Source: an uncultured Saprospiraceae bacterium
GTDB taxonomy: Bacteria; Bacteroidota; Bacteroidia; Chitinophagales; Saprospiraceae
Direction of reading: 5' to 3'
Length of the DNA: 64,000 bases
NCBI GenBank assembly: GCA_937929945.1
Contig: CALFUK010000033.1
Span: forward strand, 1 to 64,000
Each line of letters opens with the position of its first letter. Positions within the stretch are counted from its first letter, which is position 1. The translations under genes were made by a program, and so were the position numbers. This document shows, piece after piece, positions 28,382 to 37,117 of the stretch. The notes beneath the pieces are model-generated. The model ran no database searches. It saw nothing but the letters and a program-made list of their open reading frames with translations, and was not told where the DNA came from.

Positions 28382-29064
28382 TCGACTTATTGCTGAAGAG
28401 TTAAGCAGAACAATTCAAGATGCTAAGCGAGTCGATGCTACTTATCTAATTTCAATCAGATACTTCACGCGAAGTAAAAAAAGACAGGTTCCACTCGTGA
28501 GAGCAAAACCCATCTTCACAGTCTAAGGGTTATTCCTTTTTAGACTTAGATATGTATGGGGAATTGTATTTTAGTATTGAATCTTGAAGCTATCATCGGG
28601 AGAAGAAGACTTACCCGAAAGTCTGAGACATAATGAAGAATGTACCCAAGGAAAATATGGCCAGTAACATTCCTGTGTTGATGACTCTCTCTATTGAAAT
28701 GTTTAGGACTTGATTCATAATCTTCGAATTTGACGTTGGACAACTGTATCATATGATACACCTTTAAGACGAAAATTTATAGATGAGGTAACAGATCGTC
28801 TACATGTTATATACAAATGTATATCAATTAGGCTCTTTTGGGATGCAAACGCTTGTAATTGGGGTCGTATAATTCTTCATCAGCTGTCGTATACAAATGT
28901 CTTTACGCATTTCACCAATGGGAGAATCCATCTGATGGAGGTGAATATTGACTTTTCACTAAGTATAAAAAATACCTCACTTGCTATAATTATTCATAGA
29001 GTTAGGATAAACACTGATAGGTGTTACAGTTAAGGGTCATATATTTAGGGCATAATTACTCTCT
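28382..29064. other. Gene-free AT-rich stretch with a 16-bp palindrome
   Basis: About 680 bases with no convincing gene. It contains the perfect palindrome TGTATCATATGATACA at 28745-28760, which could be a regulator site, and two copies of the 11-mer TATACAAATGT near 28809 and 28890. A 71-codon minus frame across 28546-28761 has no recognisable family. Confidence 0.5.
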
Positions 29065-30315
29065 ATGAAATACTCTCTTATTCTTTTATTCTCTGTTGTT
29101 TTTATTTGTGTCCAGTATAGATCTTTCAGTCAGACCAGATGTGGTAGCCACGTGCATCAGCATGAAAAGCTCGAGTCTAATCCACTACTTAAGCAAAAAA
29201 AGAGAAAGTTGGACAAGCAAATAGGTGACTATCTGAAATACAACAAGAAAAGTCTTAGCTCTGCGGTAATGACGATTCCTGTTGTGTTTCAGATCATACA
29301 TAATGGTGATCCAGTCGGTCAGCAAGAAAACCTATCTAACAGTCGGATCATGGCACAGTTAGATCAGCTCAATGCGGATTATGGAAGGACGAACAGCGAT
29401 GCAGCTAATACGCCTCAGTCGTTTCAGTCAATCGCTGCTGATACTGAAATCCAATTTTGCTTAGCTACCACGGACCCCAATGGTAATCCATCTACGGGCA
29501 TCAATCGATATAATATAGCAAATCTGAATAATGTCAATCAAGCTGCTTGTTGGGATTTTGATTACGTCGATGATAAAATCATCCGACCATTGATCTGGAA
29601 TTCGACAGTTTACTTGAACATATTTACGACGATTAGATTAGATAACAGGGAGAATGGACAGTGTCTTAAGGATGAATTATTGGGCTTTGCCTCGTTCCCA
29701 GGGACGAATTCTGATGTAGATGCTGCAGTGCATGCTTACTACACCATAGGTTCTTTATCATCACCTAATCCAGATGGCGGCCAGTTTGGTATGGGTAGAA
29801 CAGTCACTCATGAGGTGGGTCATTGGCTGGGTCTGGAGCATATCTGGGGAGGATTTGATGGAGGATGTTCAGAAGATGATAATATCTCTGATACACCTCT
29901 TCAGAATGACTCGAGTACAGGATGCCCAGTCGCTCCTCTTTATGACAATTGTACTTCTTCTGGACCAGGCCTCATGTTTATGAATTACATGGATTATTCT
30001 GATGACGCATGTATGAACATGTTCACTCAGGGACAGGCTAATGTCATGGTGGCGGCAATCAATGTGTCAAGACCAGGACTGCTAAGTGCCGTCTGCGGTG
30101 GCGGTGTAACAAATCCTAACTGTGATCAGATAAATGTGGTAAACGGTACCATCAATAGTGATACGTACAAAGCATCACAGACAGTGAGGTCAGCGGGACA
30201 AATTAATGCGAACCGTACAGTCATATTTTCTTCGAAAGGGACTGTATGTTTAGATGCTGGTTTTAATGTGAAGGCTGGCGGTCAGTTTAGCACAGACAAC
30301 GTCGGGTGTCAATGA
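29065..30315 (+). CDS. Secreted zinc metalloprotease, M43 pappalysin-like
   Basis: A 416-residue protein with signal peptide (hydrophobic run to about residue 22, RSFSQ). The catalytic site is HEVGHWLGLEHIWGG at about residues 250-264, with the Met-turn MNYMDYSDD, both diagnostic of family M43B. Residues 350-416 form a C-terminal module with the L..GF.V pattern that ends in Gly-Cys-Gln. This tail aligns without gaps to the end of the other secreted metalloprotease (2887-4719), suggesting a shared sorting or anchoring signal. Likely digests extracellular proteins. Confidence 0.9.
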   Translation: MKYSLILLFSVVFICVQYRSFSQTRCGSHVHQHEKLESNPLLKQKKRKLDKQIGDYLKYNKKSLSSAVMTIPVVFQIIHNGDPVGQQENLSNSRIMAQLDQLNADYGRTNSDAANTPQSFQSIAADTEIQFCLATTDPNGNPSTGINRYNIANLNNVNQAACWDFDYVDDKIIRPLIWNSTVYLNIFTTIRLDNRENGQCLKDELLGFASFPGTNSDVDAAVHAYYTIGSLSSPNPDGGQFGMGRTVTHEVGHWLGLEHIWGGFDGGCSEDDNISDTPLQNDSSTGCPVAPLYDNCTSSGPGLMFMNYMDYSDDACMNMFTQGQANVMVAAINVSRPGLLSAVCGGGVTNPNCDQINVVNGTINSDTYKASQTVRSAGQINANRTVIFSSKGTVCLDAGFNVKAGGQFSTDNVGCQ

Positions 30316-30484
30316 TTCACACTGCATCGTAAAGGGGGTATAGAATCAGTTACTATAAATATTGAAAACCCTCTGCATCTCTCCCAATGGTGACTGGGAT
30401 AGACTATTGAGGAGGAGACTTCTGTCTGCGATCTAACCTGCCTTGCCAAGTGTACATTACTTTTTCGCTGTAGGTCTTGCTTCC

Positions 30485-31129
30485 TTATTCTTTGATGCCT
30501 ATGGCGTAGGTGTCTGCGTATTTACCAGAGGCAATCACTCGTTTCAGCGCATTCATGGTTTTGATGGGCCCCTTGGTAATGCCAAAATTCACAATCCACG
30601 CTGGTAGCTTGCCTCCTGGATTCGTCTGGACTGTATACAGCACATCTATGATGCCGTCAGTCATAGGGCTCAGTACGTAGCGAGAATTGAATAAGGGGAC
30701 TCTCACATAGTCTTCGTGAACTGCGATGTGCTCGGGGACGGCTGTGGAGTTAGTGGTTACCACCTTGGATTCTTGATCTTGCTCTCTCTTATAATAGATC
30801 ACGACATCTCTATCCTGAGCCGGGAATGGAAAATCAGAAGACACATAGTAATACAGTTCACTATCGCTGATCTGCTCCAGGATTCTTGAATCTATGGTGA
30901 ATGGCACCCACTCTTTGTGAGCTTCTATATCTTCCAGGGCTGCGACCAGTTCGTTCATACGGCTGTGGATGCGAGCCGTTATTTTCACCTCCTTCACTTT
31001 GGAGTTGTCATTATTTCTGGTGTAGACCTCTATGTCATTGCCTCCGATGACAAATTCCCAGTCAGATTGAGCCGTCGCAGATGTCCAGGCGAAGCAGGTA
31101 AACAGTAGGAAAAGGGTGAGTCGCGCCAT
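30485..31129 (-). CDS. START/SRPBCC domain secreted protein
   Basis: A 214-residue protein with a signal peptide ending near TSATA. The rest matches the START lipid-binding fold: WEFVIGGNDIEVYTR at the start, SDFPFPAQDRDVVI in the middle and a C-terminal helix (KTMNALKRVIA). START domains bind sterols or phospholipids in a hydrophobic pocket; a bacterial periplasmic member could carry lipids, but the ligand is unknown. It is divergent from the methyltransferase gene. Confidence 0.82.
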   Translation of the reverse strand: MARLTLFLLFTCFAWTSATAQSDWEFVIGGNDIEVYTRNNDNSKVKEVKITARIHSRMNELVAALEDIEAHKEWVPFTIDSRILEQISDSELYYYVSSDFPFPAQDRDVVIYYKREQDQESKVVTTNSTAVPEHIAVHEDYVRVPLFNSRYVLSPMTDGIIDVLYTVQTNPGGKLPAWIVNFGITKGPIKTMNALKRVIASGKYADTYAIGIKE

Positions 31130-31200
31130 TGACCCGCAATTTACTCGCTTATTCTATCGGATGCTATTGATGAATTATTAAGGAAGTCTTAATATTTAAA

Positions 31201-31229
31201 TTGAAATTTATCTATTCTGGTTATTTTTG
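31201..31229 (+). promoter_or_regulatory. Promoter of the restriction-modification unit
   Basis: TTG at 31201-31203, an 18-base spacer and TATTTTTG at 31222-31229. The ATG at 31236 lies six bases beyond the -7 element, so the message would be leaderless or nearly so. A TTG at 31227 lies inside the promoter and is not a likely start. Confidence 0.65.
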
Positions 31230-31235
31230 GTGGAC

Positions 31236-32513
31236 ATGGAGTCATTCAGTCATCAGATCATTCGAGGAGACAGCAGAGATATGCTAAGTGTCACAGAGCG
31301 CAGCGTGCAGCTGGTGGTGACTTCTCCTCCGTACTGGCAGCTGAAAGATTACGGTACTTCGGAGCAGATAGGCTTTTATCATGATTATGAGACCTACATC
31401 AATCATTTGAATCTGGTGTGGGCTGAGTGCTATCGGATTTTGGAGCCAGGCTGCCGGCTCTGTGTCAATATAGGTGATCAGTTTGCCCGCGCAGCGACCT
31501 ATGGGAGGTATAAGGTGATACCGATCAGGTCCGAGATCATCCGATGTTGTGAAGCTTTAGGTTTTGACTATATGGGGGCGATCATCTGGCAGAAGCGCAC
31601 GACGACTAATACCACTGGTGGAGCCTCTCTGATGGGTAGTTATCCTACTCCGCGTAATGGGGTCATTTCGATTGACTATGAGTTTATCCTCCTGTTTAAA
31701 AAATTAGGCAAGGCTCGAAAAGTGGATCCAGAGATCAAAGCAAAGTCTAAGATGACCAAGGAGGAATGGAAGAGCTTCTTCGCAGGACACTGGCACTTTG
31801 GTGGAGCGAGGCAGTCGGGGCATATCGCTATGTTTCCAGAGGAGTTGCCGAAGCGCTTGATCAAGATGTTTTCCTTTTACGGCGAGACAGTGCTCGACCC
31901 CTTCGCTGGGAGTGGGACCACATCACTCGCTGCGATGCATCAGGGGCGATCATCCATCGGCTACGAGATCAATGAGGCATTTATCCCCATCATTGAGGAA
32001 AAATTAGCTGGAAGTCCTGAAGGACATACGGTTAGCTATATGCGTGATGAGATACATATTAATAAAAGTCTATCTGGCCTTCCTTATGTATTTAAGGATC
32101 CTCATCAGCTCCAGCAAAAAGTCGATCCTCGAGCTGTAGACTACGGGTCCGTCGTCGATGAAAAGCAGCAAAGCACCATCGAATATCACACCATTGATGA
32201 GATCGTATCGCCAGCTGAGATCAGGCTCAAGTCAGGTAGCTTGATCACTCTGATCGGGATAAAAATCAAACCAACTAAAGTGGAGGAGGCATTATTATTC
32301 TTACATAAAAAGACGAATAAGCAAAAGATATACCTCAAGGAAGATATCTCCATCGCTGATGCGGACCAATATAAATATGTATATCTCAAGAATAAAACTT
32401 TCATCAATGCCCATCTGATCAAACATGGCTATGCAGATGTAGATGAGAGTTACGAATACCAAAACCGACAAAAGTTTATCAAGCTATGGCGCAAGTCACA
32501 GGAGACGAATTAA
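31236..32513 (+). CDS. Site-specific DNA methyltransferase with SNase-like C-terminal domain
   Basis: A 425-residue beta-class methyltransferase: the catalytic motif TSPPYW lies near residue 30 and the SAM motif DPFAGSGTT near residue 225. The TSPPYW form is typical of N4-cytosine methylases. The last 100 residues (SGSLITLIGIK, YVYLKNKTFINAHLIKHGYADV) follow the staphylococcal nuclease fold, but the Arg, Asp and Glu of its active site are absent, so the domain probably binds DNA or protein. Specificity is unknown. It overlaps the putative endonuclease gene by 28 bases. I use ATG 31236 because the promoter ends at 31229. Confidence 0.85.
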   Translation: MESFSHQIIRGDSRDMLSVTERSVQLVVTSPPYWQLKDYGTSEQIGFYHDYETYINHLNLVWAECYRILEPGCRLCVNIGDQFARAATYGRYKVIPIRSEIIRCCEALGFDYMGAIIWQKRTTTNTTGGASLMGSYPTPRNGVISIDYEFILLFKKLGKARKVDPEIKAKSKMTKEEWKSFFAGHWHFGGARQSGHIAMFPEELPKRLIKMFSFYGETVLDPFAGSGTTSLAAMHQGRSSIGYEINEAFIPIIEEKLAGSPEGHTVSYMRDEIHINKSLSGLPYVFKDPHQLQQKVDPRAVDYGSVVDEKQQSTIEYHTIDEIVSPAEIRLKSGSLITLIGIKIKPTKVEEALLFLHKKTNKQKIYLKEDISIADADQYKYVYLKNKTFINAHLIKHGYADVDESYEYQNRQKFIKLWRKSQETN

Positions 32514-33103
32514 ACTATCTCAATGGCAAGTATGCCATCTCATCTCCAGCTAACTCTGTACCCGTCATGAAGCTGATCAAGTACCATCGTCCATATACCG
32601 AAGCCGAATTAGAAGTACTAATCTGTAGCCATGTGAACTCTATCTGTGACTGCGGTGTCCGCAGTAAGGGTGATGTGAGCGCTTTTGCCAAAAACCTGTA
32701 CGAAGCTCAACAAAAGGAGTGGAGCGAATACCGATACAGCCTGGAAGTCTGTGAGGAATGGCAGTACAATTTATTCATCCGTCAGTCTATGAAGGGGCGA
32801 ATGATGGAGCTGAAAGCCATGGCCTTATTTAGAGATCACTTTCCTGGCTGTGAGGTCAGCTTGGCGTCTGACCATCTCGATGAAAATTATAGAGTCGACA
32901 TCGTCATGAGCCAGAACGATACGATTCTTTGGGGGATACAAGTCAAGCCTGAATCATTCAAAAATGCACGGTCTTCTGTGCAGCAACATCATGCCCGTCA
33001 GAATGCGAGCTGCCCTTTCCCCGTCATATACCTGTATTACAACAAAAGTATGGATTTCATTAATTTCAATATTCTCAAATCTGACATGAATCAAAAGGAC
33101 TGA
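32486..33103 (+). CDS. Putative type II restriction endonuclease
   Basis: A 205-residue protein encoded directly behind, and overlapping, a DNA methyltransferase gene. Residues 107-160 fit a PD-(D/E)xK nuclease core: Glu in KGRMMELKAMALF, Asp in YRVDIVM and the GIQVKPE motif with the catalytic Gln-x-Lys. Residues 50-90 hold a cysteine pair (CDCGVRSKGD). I do not recognise the restriction family, so the recognition site is unknown. The operon context makes a restriction partner the best reading. Confidence 0.65.
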   Translation: MAQVTGDELNYLNGKYAISSPANSVPVMKLIKYHRPYTEAELEVLICSHVNSICDCGVRSKGDVSAFAKNLYEAQQKEWSEYRYSLEVCEEWQYNLFIRQSMKGRMMELKAMALFRDHFPGCEVSLASDHLDENYRVDIVMSQNDTILWGIQVKPESFKNARSSVQQHHARQNASCPFPVIYLYYNKSMDFINFNILKSDMNQKD

Positions 33104-33280
33104 AGTGGTCCGTGTGCTATCTCGTAGAGTACCTATTTGAGTCAGTGAATCTGCTATTTTTTGGCTTAGTCCAGCTTTCATCGAAGAAGGATCCCCGTTA
33201 GTCTAATGCCGGAAACTTTAGATTAATCACTATTGGTTGACAGGATATAGGATATGATTTCCTATGGTAAAAAGTCAAAC

Positions 33281-33451
33281 ATGAGTATTTTCAGAGTCAT
33301 CTTAGCCATAATATTTCCACCCTTAGCTGTCATCGACAAGGGACTTGGCTCCTTCATTATCACCTTACTTCTGACTTTATGTGGCTGGGTACCGGGTGTG
33401 ATTGCCGCATTGATCATCGTGAATCGGGGGAGAGAGTACGTTTATTCTTAG
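33281..33451 (+). CDS. Pmp3/YqaE family small membrane peptide
   Basis: A 56-residue protein with two hydrophobic helices separated by a short loop. The pattern MSIFRVILAIIFPPLAV followed by LLLTLCGWVPGVIAAL is that of the Pmp3/YqaE (UPF0057) family, linked to membrane potential and salt or cold stress. The start at ATG 33281 matches family length; the in-frame ATG at 33254 adds nine atypical residues. Confidence 0.85.
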   Translation: MSIFRVILAIIFPPLAVIDKGLGSFIITLLLTLCGWVPGVIAALIIVNRGREYVYS

Positions 33452-33671
33452 CGATTAGAATAGATATGGATTTTTAGAATCAGGGCTTTTAGTGATAGTT
33501 CCCCGTTTTCAATAGCCTGTCCGGTAAATATGCGGGAGGAATACAAGGGGGGCAACTCTTTTAGGATAACTTATGTTTAAGTGCCAATAACCATCCTGGC
33601 AGGCCAATACGCTTCTTTAAAAAATATGCCTTTTTCAAGTGGAATTCCAAGAGCTTACTCCTTACTTATAA

Positions 33672-33683
33672 TCTAACGTTAGA
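33672..33683. repeat. 12-bp palindrome downstream of dnaA
   Basis: TCTAACGTTAGA is a perfect palindrome located between the Pmp3-like gene and the dnaA stop. It has no T-run and may be a protein-binding site or chance. Confidence 0.3.
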
Positions 33684-33733
33684 ATTTCAGATTTACGAGC
33701 TTTAATTTCGCTATTCCTCGTCATGCTGATAGC

Positions 33734-35128
33734 TTAGCCATTTAGGCTCAGCTGTACTTTGCGCTCTAGCTCTGTGACTGTATCCTTGAATATCAGGTCT
33801 GTATCCATAAGGTCTTGCACTGCTTTACAAGAGTAGATGACTGTACTGTGATCTCTTCCGCCGAAGTTCTCCCCGATGGATTTGAGTGACTTATTCGTCA
33901 GGTTTTTAGCTAGGTACATGGATAGCTGTCTCGCGATGACCACGGATCTTTTTCTGGTTTTGCTTTGTAGCTTTTCGACTGGTAGGTCAAAGTGCTCCGC
34001 GACTAAGCCTTTGATGCTGTCTACGGTGACTTCCCGATTGATCTTTTTGACAAAGTTCTGTATGACTTCTTTGGCAAGATTGATGTCGATGGTACGTCTG
34101 TTCAGCGTCGATTGCGCGATGATCGAGATCAGCACACCTTCGAGTTCTCTGACATTGTTTTTGATATTGTAGGATATGAATTCTGTCACGTCCTGAGGCA
34201 GCTCTATGCCTTCTTTCTCCATCTTATGATACAGGATGGCTTGTCGAGTCTCGAATTCAGGTGCTTGAAGATCGGCAGACAGACCCCACTTGAACCGAGA
34301 GATGAGTCTGTCTTCCATATCTTCCAGGTCTTTGGGAGGCCTATCTGAAGTAAGTACGACTTGTTTTTTATTTTGGTGCAGGTGATTGAAGATGTTGAAA
34401 AATATCTCTTGGGTCTTCACTCTGCCTGCTAAGAACTGGATGTCATCGACAATGAGGACGTCCACCATCTGATAGAAGTTCATGAAGTCTCCGACTGCAT
34501 TATTTCTGATGGATTCTATAATTTGATTGGTAAATTTTTCGGAAGAGACGTACAGTACATTTTTCGTCGAGTGCTTTTTTAGTACCTCATTACCAATGGC
34601 CTGAGCCAGGTGTGTCTTTCCGAGGCCTACATCACCGAAGATCACGAGCGGATTGAAGGCTGTGCCGCCTGGATTAGCAGCGATAGCATGGCCTGCTGAT
34701 CGTGCCAGCTTATTGCAGTCACCTTCTATGAATGTGTCAAAGGAGTAATCAGAATTAAGCTGGGGGTTAATATGCATCCTTTTGATGCCTGGTATAATAA
34801 AGGGGTTTTTAATTTTATCGGCACTGACCATCTGGTCTGCGTCTCTTCCTGTGTGTCCTGGTGTCTTATGATTTTCTAAGAGTATCTGGTATTCTAATTT
34901 GCCTGTATCTCCTAATTCGTATCTCAGCGATTCTTTAAGTAGGCTCACGTAGTTCTCCTCTAACCACTCGTAGAAAAATTTATTGGGTACTTGTATGGTA
35001 AGCGAGTTATCGACCAGTTTGACAGCTTTGATCGGCTCGAACCAAGTTTTGAAACTTTGAGGATTGATATGATCCTTTATGAATAGGAGACAGCTGTCCC
35101 ATACCTGTTCATGTTTGTTCAACACCAT
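33734..35128 (-). CDS. dnaA: Chromosomal replication initiator protein DnaA
   Basis: Binds DnaA boxes at the origin and opens the duplex. The 464-residue protein has domain I (1-85), a linker, the AAA+ domain with Walker A GDVGLGKTH and Walker B DDIQF, and domain IV with the box-binding signature SIGENFGGRDHSTVIYSC. Length and motifs are normal. dnaN, recF and gyrB are not beside it, as is usual in Bacteroidota, and no cluster of DnaA boxes was seen nearby. Confidence 0.97.
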   Translation of the reverse strand: MVLNKHEQVWDSCLLFIKDHINPQSFKTWFEPIKAVKLVDNSLTIQVPNKFFYEWLEENYVSLLKESLRYELGDTGKLEYQILLENHKTPGHTGRDADQMVSADKIKNPFIIPGIKRMHINPQLNSDYSFDTFIEGDCNKLARSAGHAIAANPGGTAFNPLVIFGDVGLGKTHLAQAIGNEVLKKHSTKNVLYVSSEKFTNQIIESIRNNAVGDFMNFYQMVDVLIVDDIQFLAGRVKTQEIFFNIFNHLHQNKKQVVLTSDRPPKDLEDMEDRLISRFKWGLSADLQAPEFETRQAILYHKMEKEGIELPQDVTEFISYNIKNNVRELEGVLISIIAQSTLNRRTIDINLAKEVIQNFVKKINREVTVDSIKGLVAEHFDLPVEKLQSKTRKRSVVIARQLSMYLAKNLTNKSLKSIGENFGGRDHSTVIYSCKAVQDLMDTDLIFKDTVTELERKVQLSLNG

Positions 35129-35435
35129 ATGCAGGTTTATTCTAGTTTTATTTATATAAAAAATGTATGTCGGAATTGGGAATTTTGACTAAAAAGAAAC
35201 TTGGGAGTGTATCTCTTTCTGGCCTCTGGTTTATAATCGCTTATCAACCCCGAGTAACAAAGGAAATAAAATTTAAAGGTCCGACCAAGTCTATGAAACT
35301 AAATTTTGGAATTAATTTTTTCAATGTAACTTTCTGATAGTCAGATTAATATATCTTATTTTATGTAATACGAAATGGCTTGAAATTCGGTATTTTACGC
35401 CTAGCCATATATTATATTTATAAATGTTTGGAAAT
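35129..35435. other. AT-rich intergenic region between dnaA and the metallophosphatase gene
   Basis: About 300 bases holding the dnaA promoter region on the minus strand. Only one weak DnaA-box-like 9-mer (TTATCAACC) was seen, so an origin is not supported. No gene is visible. Confidence 0.4.
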
Positions 35436-36356
35436 CTATACGCGTCCAATAAATAGATTCGTACAGCTATCACACCTGTTCTTTTTGTTGCGCTCGAAGC
35501 TGACGTCGATGCGACCGAGCATGATGCCTGCCCATCCCACTTGATTCACAATAACGGGCTTTCCTTTTTTGTTTTTAAGGATGTCTGGTGCGTTCAGGAA
35601 GCTGTGCGTGTGGCCCCCTATGATCAGATCAATGTCTTCGCTCTCAGCGGCTAAACTTAAGTCGTCAATAAAGTCATTTCTATATTTATATCCGAGGTGC
35701 GATAGACAGATCACGTAGTCACATCCCATTTCGTTTCTTAGTTTGGCGGCCATTAGATTAGCCGCCGGCACGGGGTCTTCATACTGGGTGTCACCATAGA
35801 GATGCTTTGGTACCAGACCATCTAATTTGATGCCGACTCCTGTCACGCCGATTTTGATGCCTCCTTTTTCAAAGATCTGATAGGGGCGTACGACATCACC
35901 CAGCACGGTATCTTCTAATCGGTAGTTACAGTTGATCATCGGAAAGCCTCCCAAGGCGAGCTGCTCTTTTAGGTTGTCCATTCCAGCGTCGAAGTCATGA
36001 TTGCCGATGGTCGCGGCATCATAGCCCATCAGCTTCATCGCTTTCATCTCTACCTCTCCTTCATAAAAGTTAAAGTAGGGCGTGCCTTGGAATATATCAC
36101 CCGCATCTAATAAAAGGGTGTGTGGTTGTTGATTTTTGATTTTAGCTATCAGGCTGGCTCGCTTAGATAGACCACCAAGGCCTTGATTTCGGCTGCCATC
36201 CATCGGGAATGGTTCTATGCGACTATGCATATCATTCGTGTGCAGGATGGTCAGCGTGAGTAGCTCGTGAGCTGGTATTGAGCTGAAGGGGATGCTTCCT
36301 GCAGACAGGATGACTCCAGATTGAAAGCTTTGCTTGAGGAATATTCTTCGATCCAT
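35436..36356 (-). CDS. 5'-nucleotidase-type metallophosphatase, catalytic half, with Tat signal
   Basis: A 306-residue calcineurin-like phosphoesterase equal to the N-terminal domain of UshA. The N-terminus MDRRIFLKQSF with a following hydrophobic stretch is a twin-arginine signal, so it is likely exported folded with its metals. Metal-binding motifs are intact: HTNDMHSR, DAGDIFQGT, GNHDFD and GGHTH. It would remove phosphate from nucleotides in the periplasm. The C-terminal, substrate-recognising half is a separate gene immediately upstream. Confidence 0.92.
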   Translation of the reverse strand: MDRRIFLKQSFQSGVILSAGSIPFSSIPAHELLTLTILHTNDMHSRIEPFPMDGSRNQGLGGLSKRASLIAKIKNQQPHTLLLDAGDIFQGTPYFNFYEGEVEMKAMKLMGYDAATIGNHDFDAGMDNLKEQLALGGFPMINCNYRLEDTVLGDVVRPYQIFEKGGIKIGVTGVGIKLDGLVPKHLYGDTQYEDPVPAANLMAAKLRNEMGCDYVICLSHLGYKYRNDFIDDLSLAAESEDIDLIIGGHTHSFLNAPDILKNKKGKPVIVNQVGWAGIMLGRIDVSFERNKKNRCDSCTNLFIGRV

Positions 36357-36358
36357 GG

Positions 36359-37117
36359 TTAGTCTTTATAAGTGATGCGACCAGTGATTTCTTGACGGAC
36401 GGTCTCTCCAGATGCGGTCAGCTCAGTGAGGTAATCGATCATCACCTCTCTGATGAGTTTTTTCGTGTCGATTCGCTTTTCCTGAGAAAGGAAGTCGGAG
36501 CCGTCTCCACCATTCGCGATGTAGTCTGGGAGGGCGTAGGTATAAGTCTTATCATGGTCCAGCGCCTCACCCATGATGCTGATGTCTACCGCTTTTTCTC
36601 CATCGATCACAAAGCGTAGCCCCTTGCTGCTGGGCCACCCGCCACTGGAAGCGATCTTATCACAGAGCCTCTGTACGACATCTCCTTTTGATTCTAAGAT
36701 CAGCAGGCTGTTGTCGAAGGGCATGATCTCGAAGACCTTACCCTTGGTGATGTCACCAGGAGCGACGGAAGGGACCCTGATGCCACCGTAGTTTTGCACC
36801 GCAAAGGCTACCTCTCTATCGGTATACTTTTCGGCTTGGACTTGCATGATGTCCGCCAGGAAGTTGCCCAGCGTCGATTCGGGTCTTTGTTTTGTCAGCT
36901 CGTGGTCCAGCACAGCGATGACTTCATTCATCTCCTGGTCTAGCTCTGCCTTGTAGGGAGCGATCAGGGCATTGATGTCGGCATCTTCACTGACTCCGAC
37001 GTACCTGTCGAAGCGATAGGTTTCTGGATCTATCTCCGTCAGCTGCCAGCTCTGCTGACTTTTGCACGCCAAGAAGAGACTGCAGAGGATGATTCCTAAT
37101 AATCCATGTTTTCTCAT
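36359..37117 (-). CDS. 5'-nucleotidase C-terminal domain lipoprotein
   Basis: A 252-residue protein with a lipoprotein signal (lipobox LFLAC at about residue 17). The rest matches the UshA C-terminal domain: STLGNFLADIMQ, FAVQNYGGIR, and PFDNSLLILE, with Phe and Tyr residues that would stack on the nucleobase. Together with the next gene, two bases downstream, it makes a split 5'-nucleotidase. It overlaps the preceding gene by four bases. Confidence 0.92.
   Translation of the reverse strand: MRKHGLLGIILCSLFLACKSQQSWQLTEIDPETYRFDRYVGVSEDADINALIAPYKAELDQEMNEVIAVLDHELTKQRPESTLGNFLADIMQVQAEKYTDREVAFAVQNYGGIRVPSVAPGDITKGKVFEIMPFDNSLLILESKGDVVQRLCDKIASSGGWPSSKGLRFVIDGEKAVDISIMGEALDHDKTYTYALPDYIANGGDGSDFLSQEKRIDTKKLIREVMIDYLTELTASGETVRQEITGRITYKD

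Noticed and set aside
28546-28761. 71-codon minus-strand frame
   Set aside because: No family resemblance, no start signals and an AT-rich gene-free setting.
32486-33103. Assignment of the endonuclease to the MjaI family
   Set aside because: The conserved segments I associate with that family are not visible; only a general PD-(D/E)xK pattern can be supported.
35129-35435. Replication origin beside dnaA
   Set aside because: Only one weak DnaA-box-like sequence was seen, with no cluster of boxes and no dnaN or gyrB neighbour.
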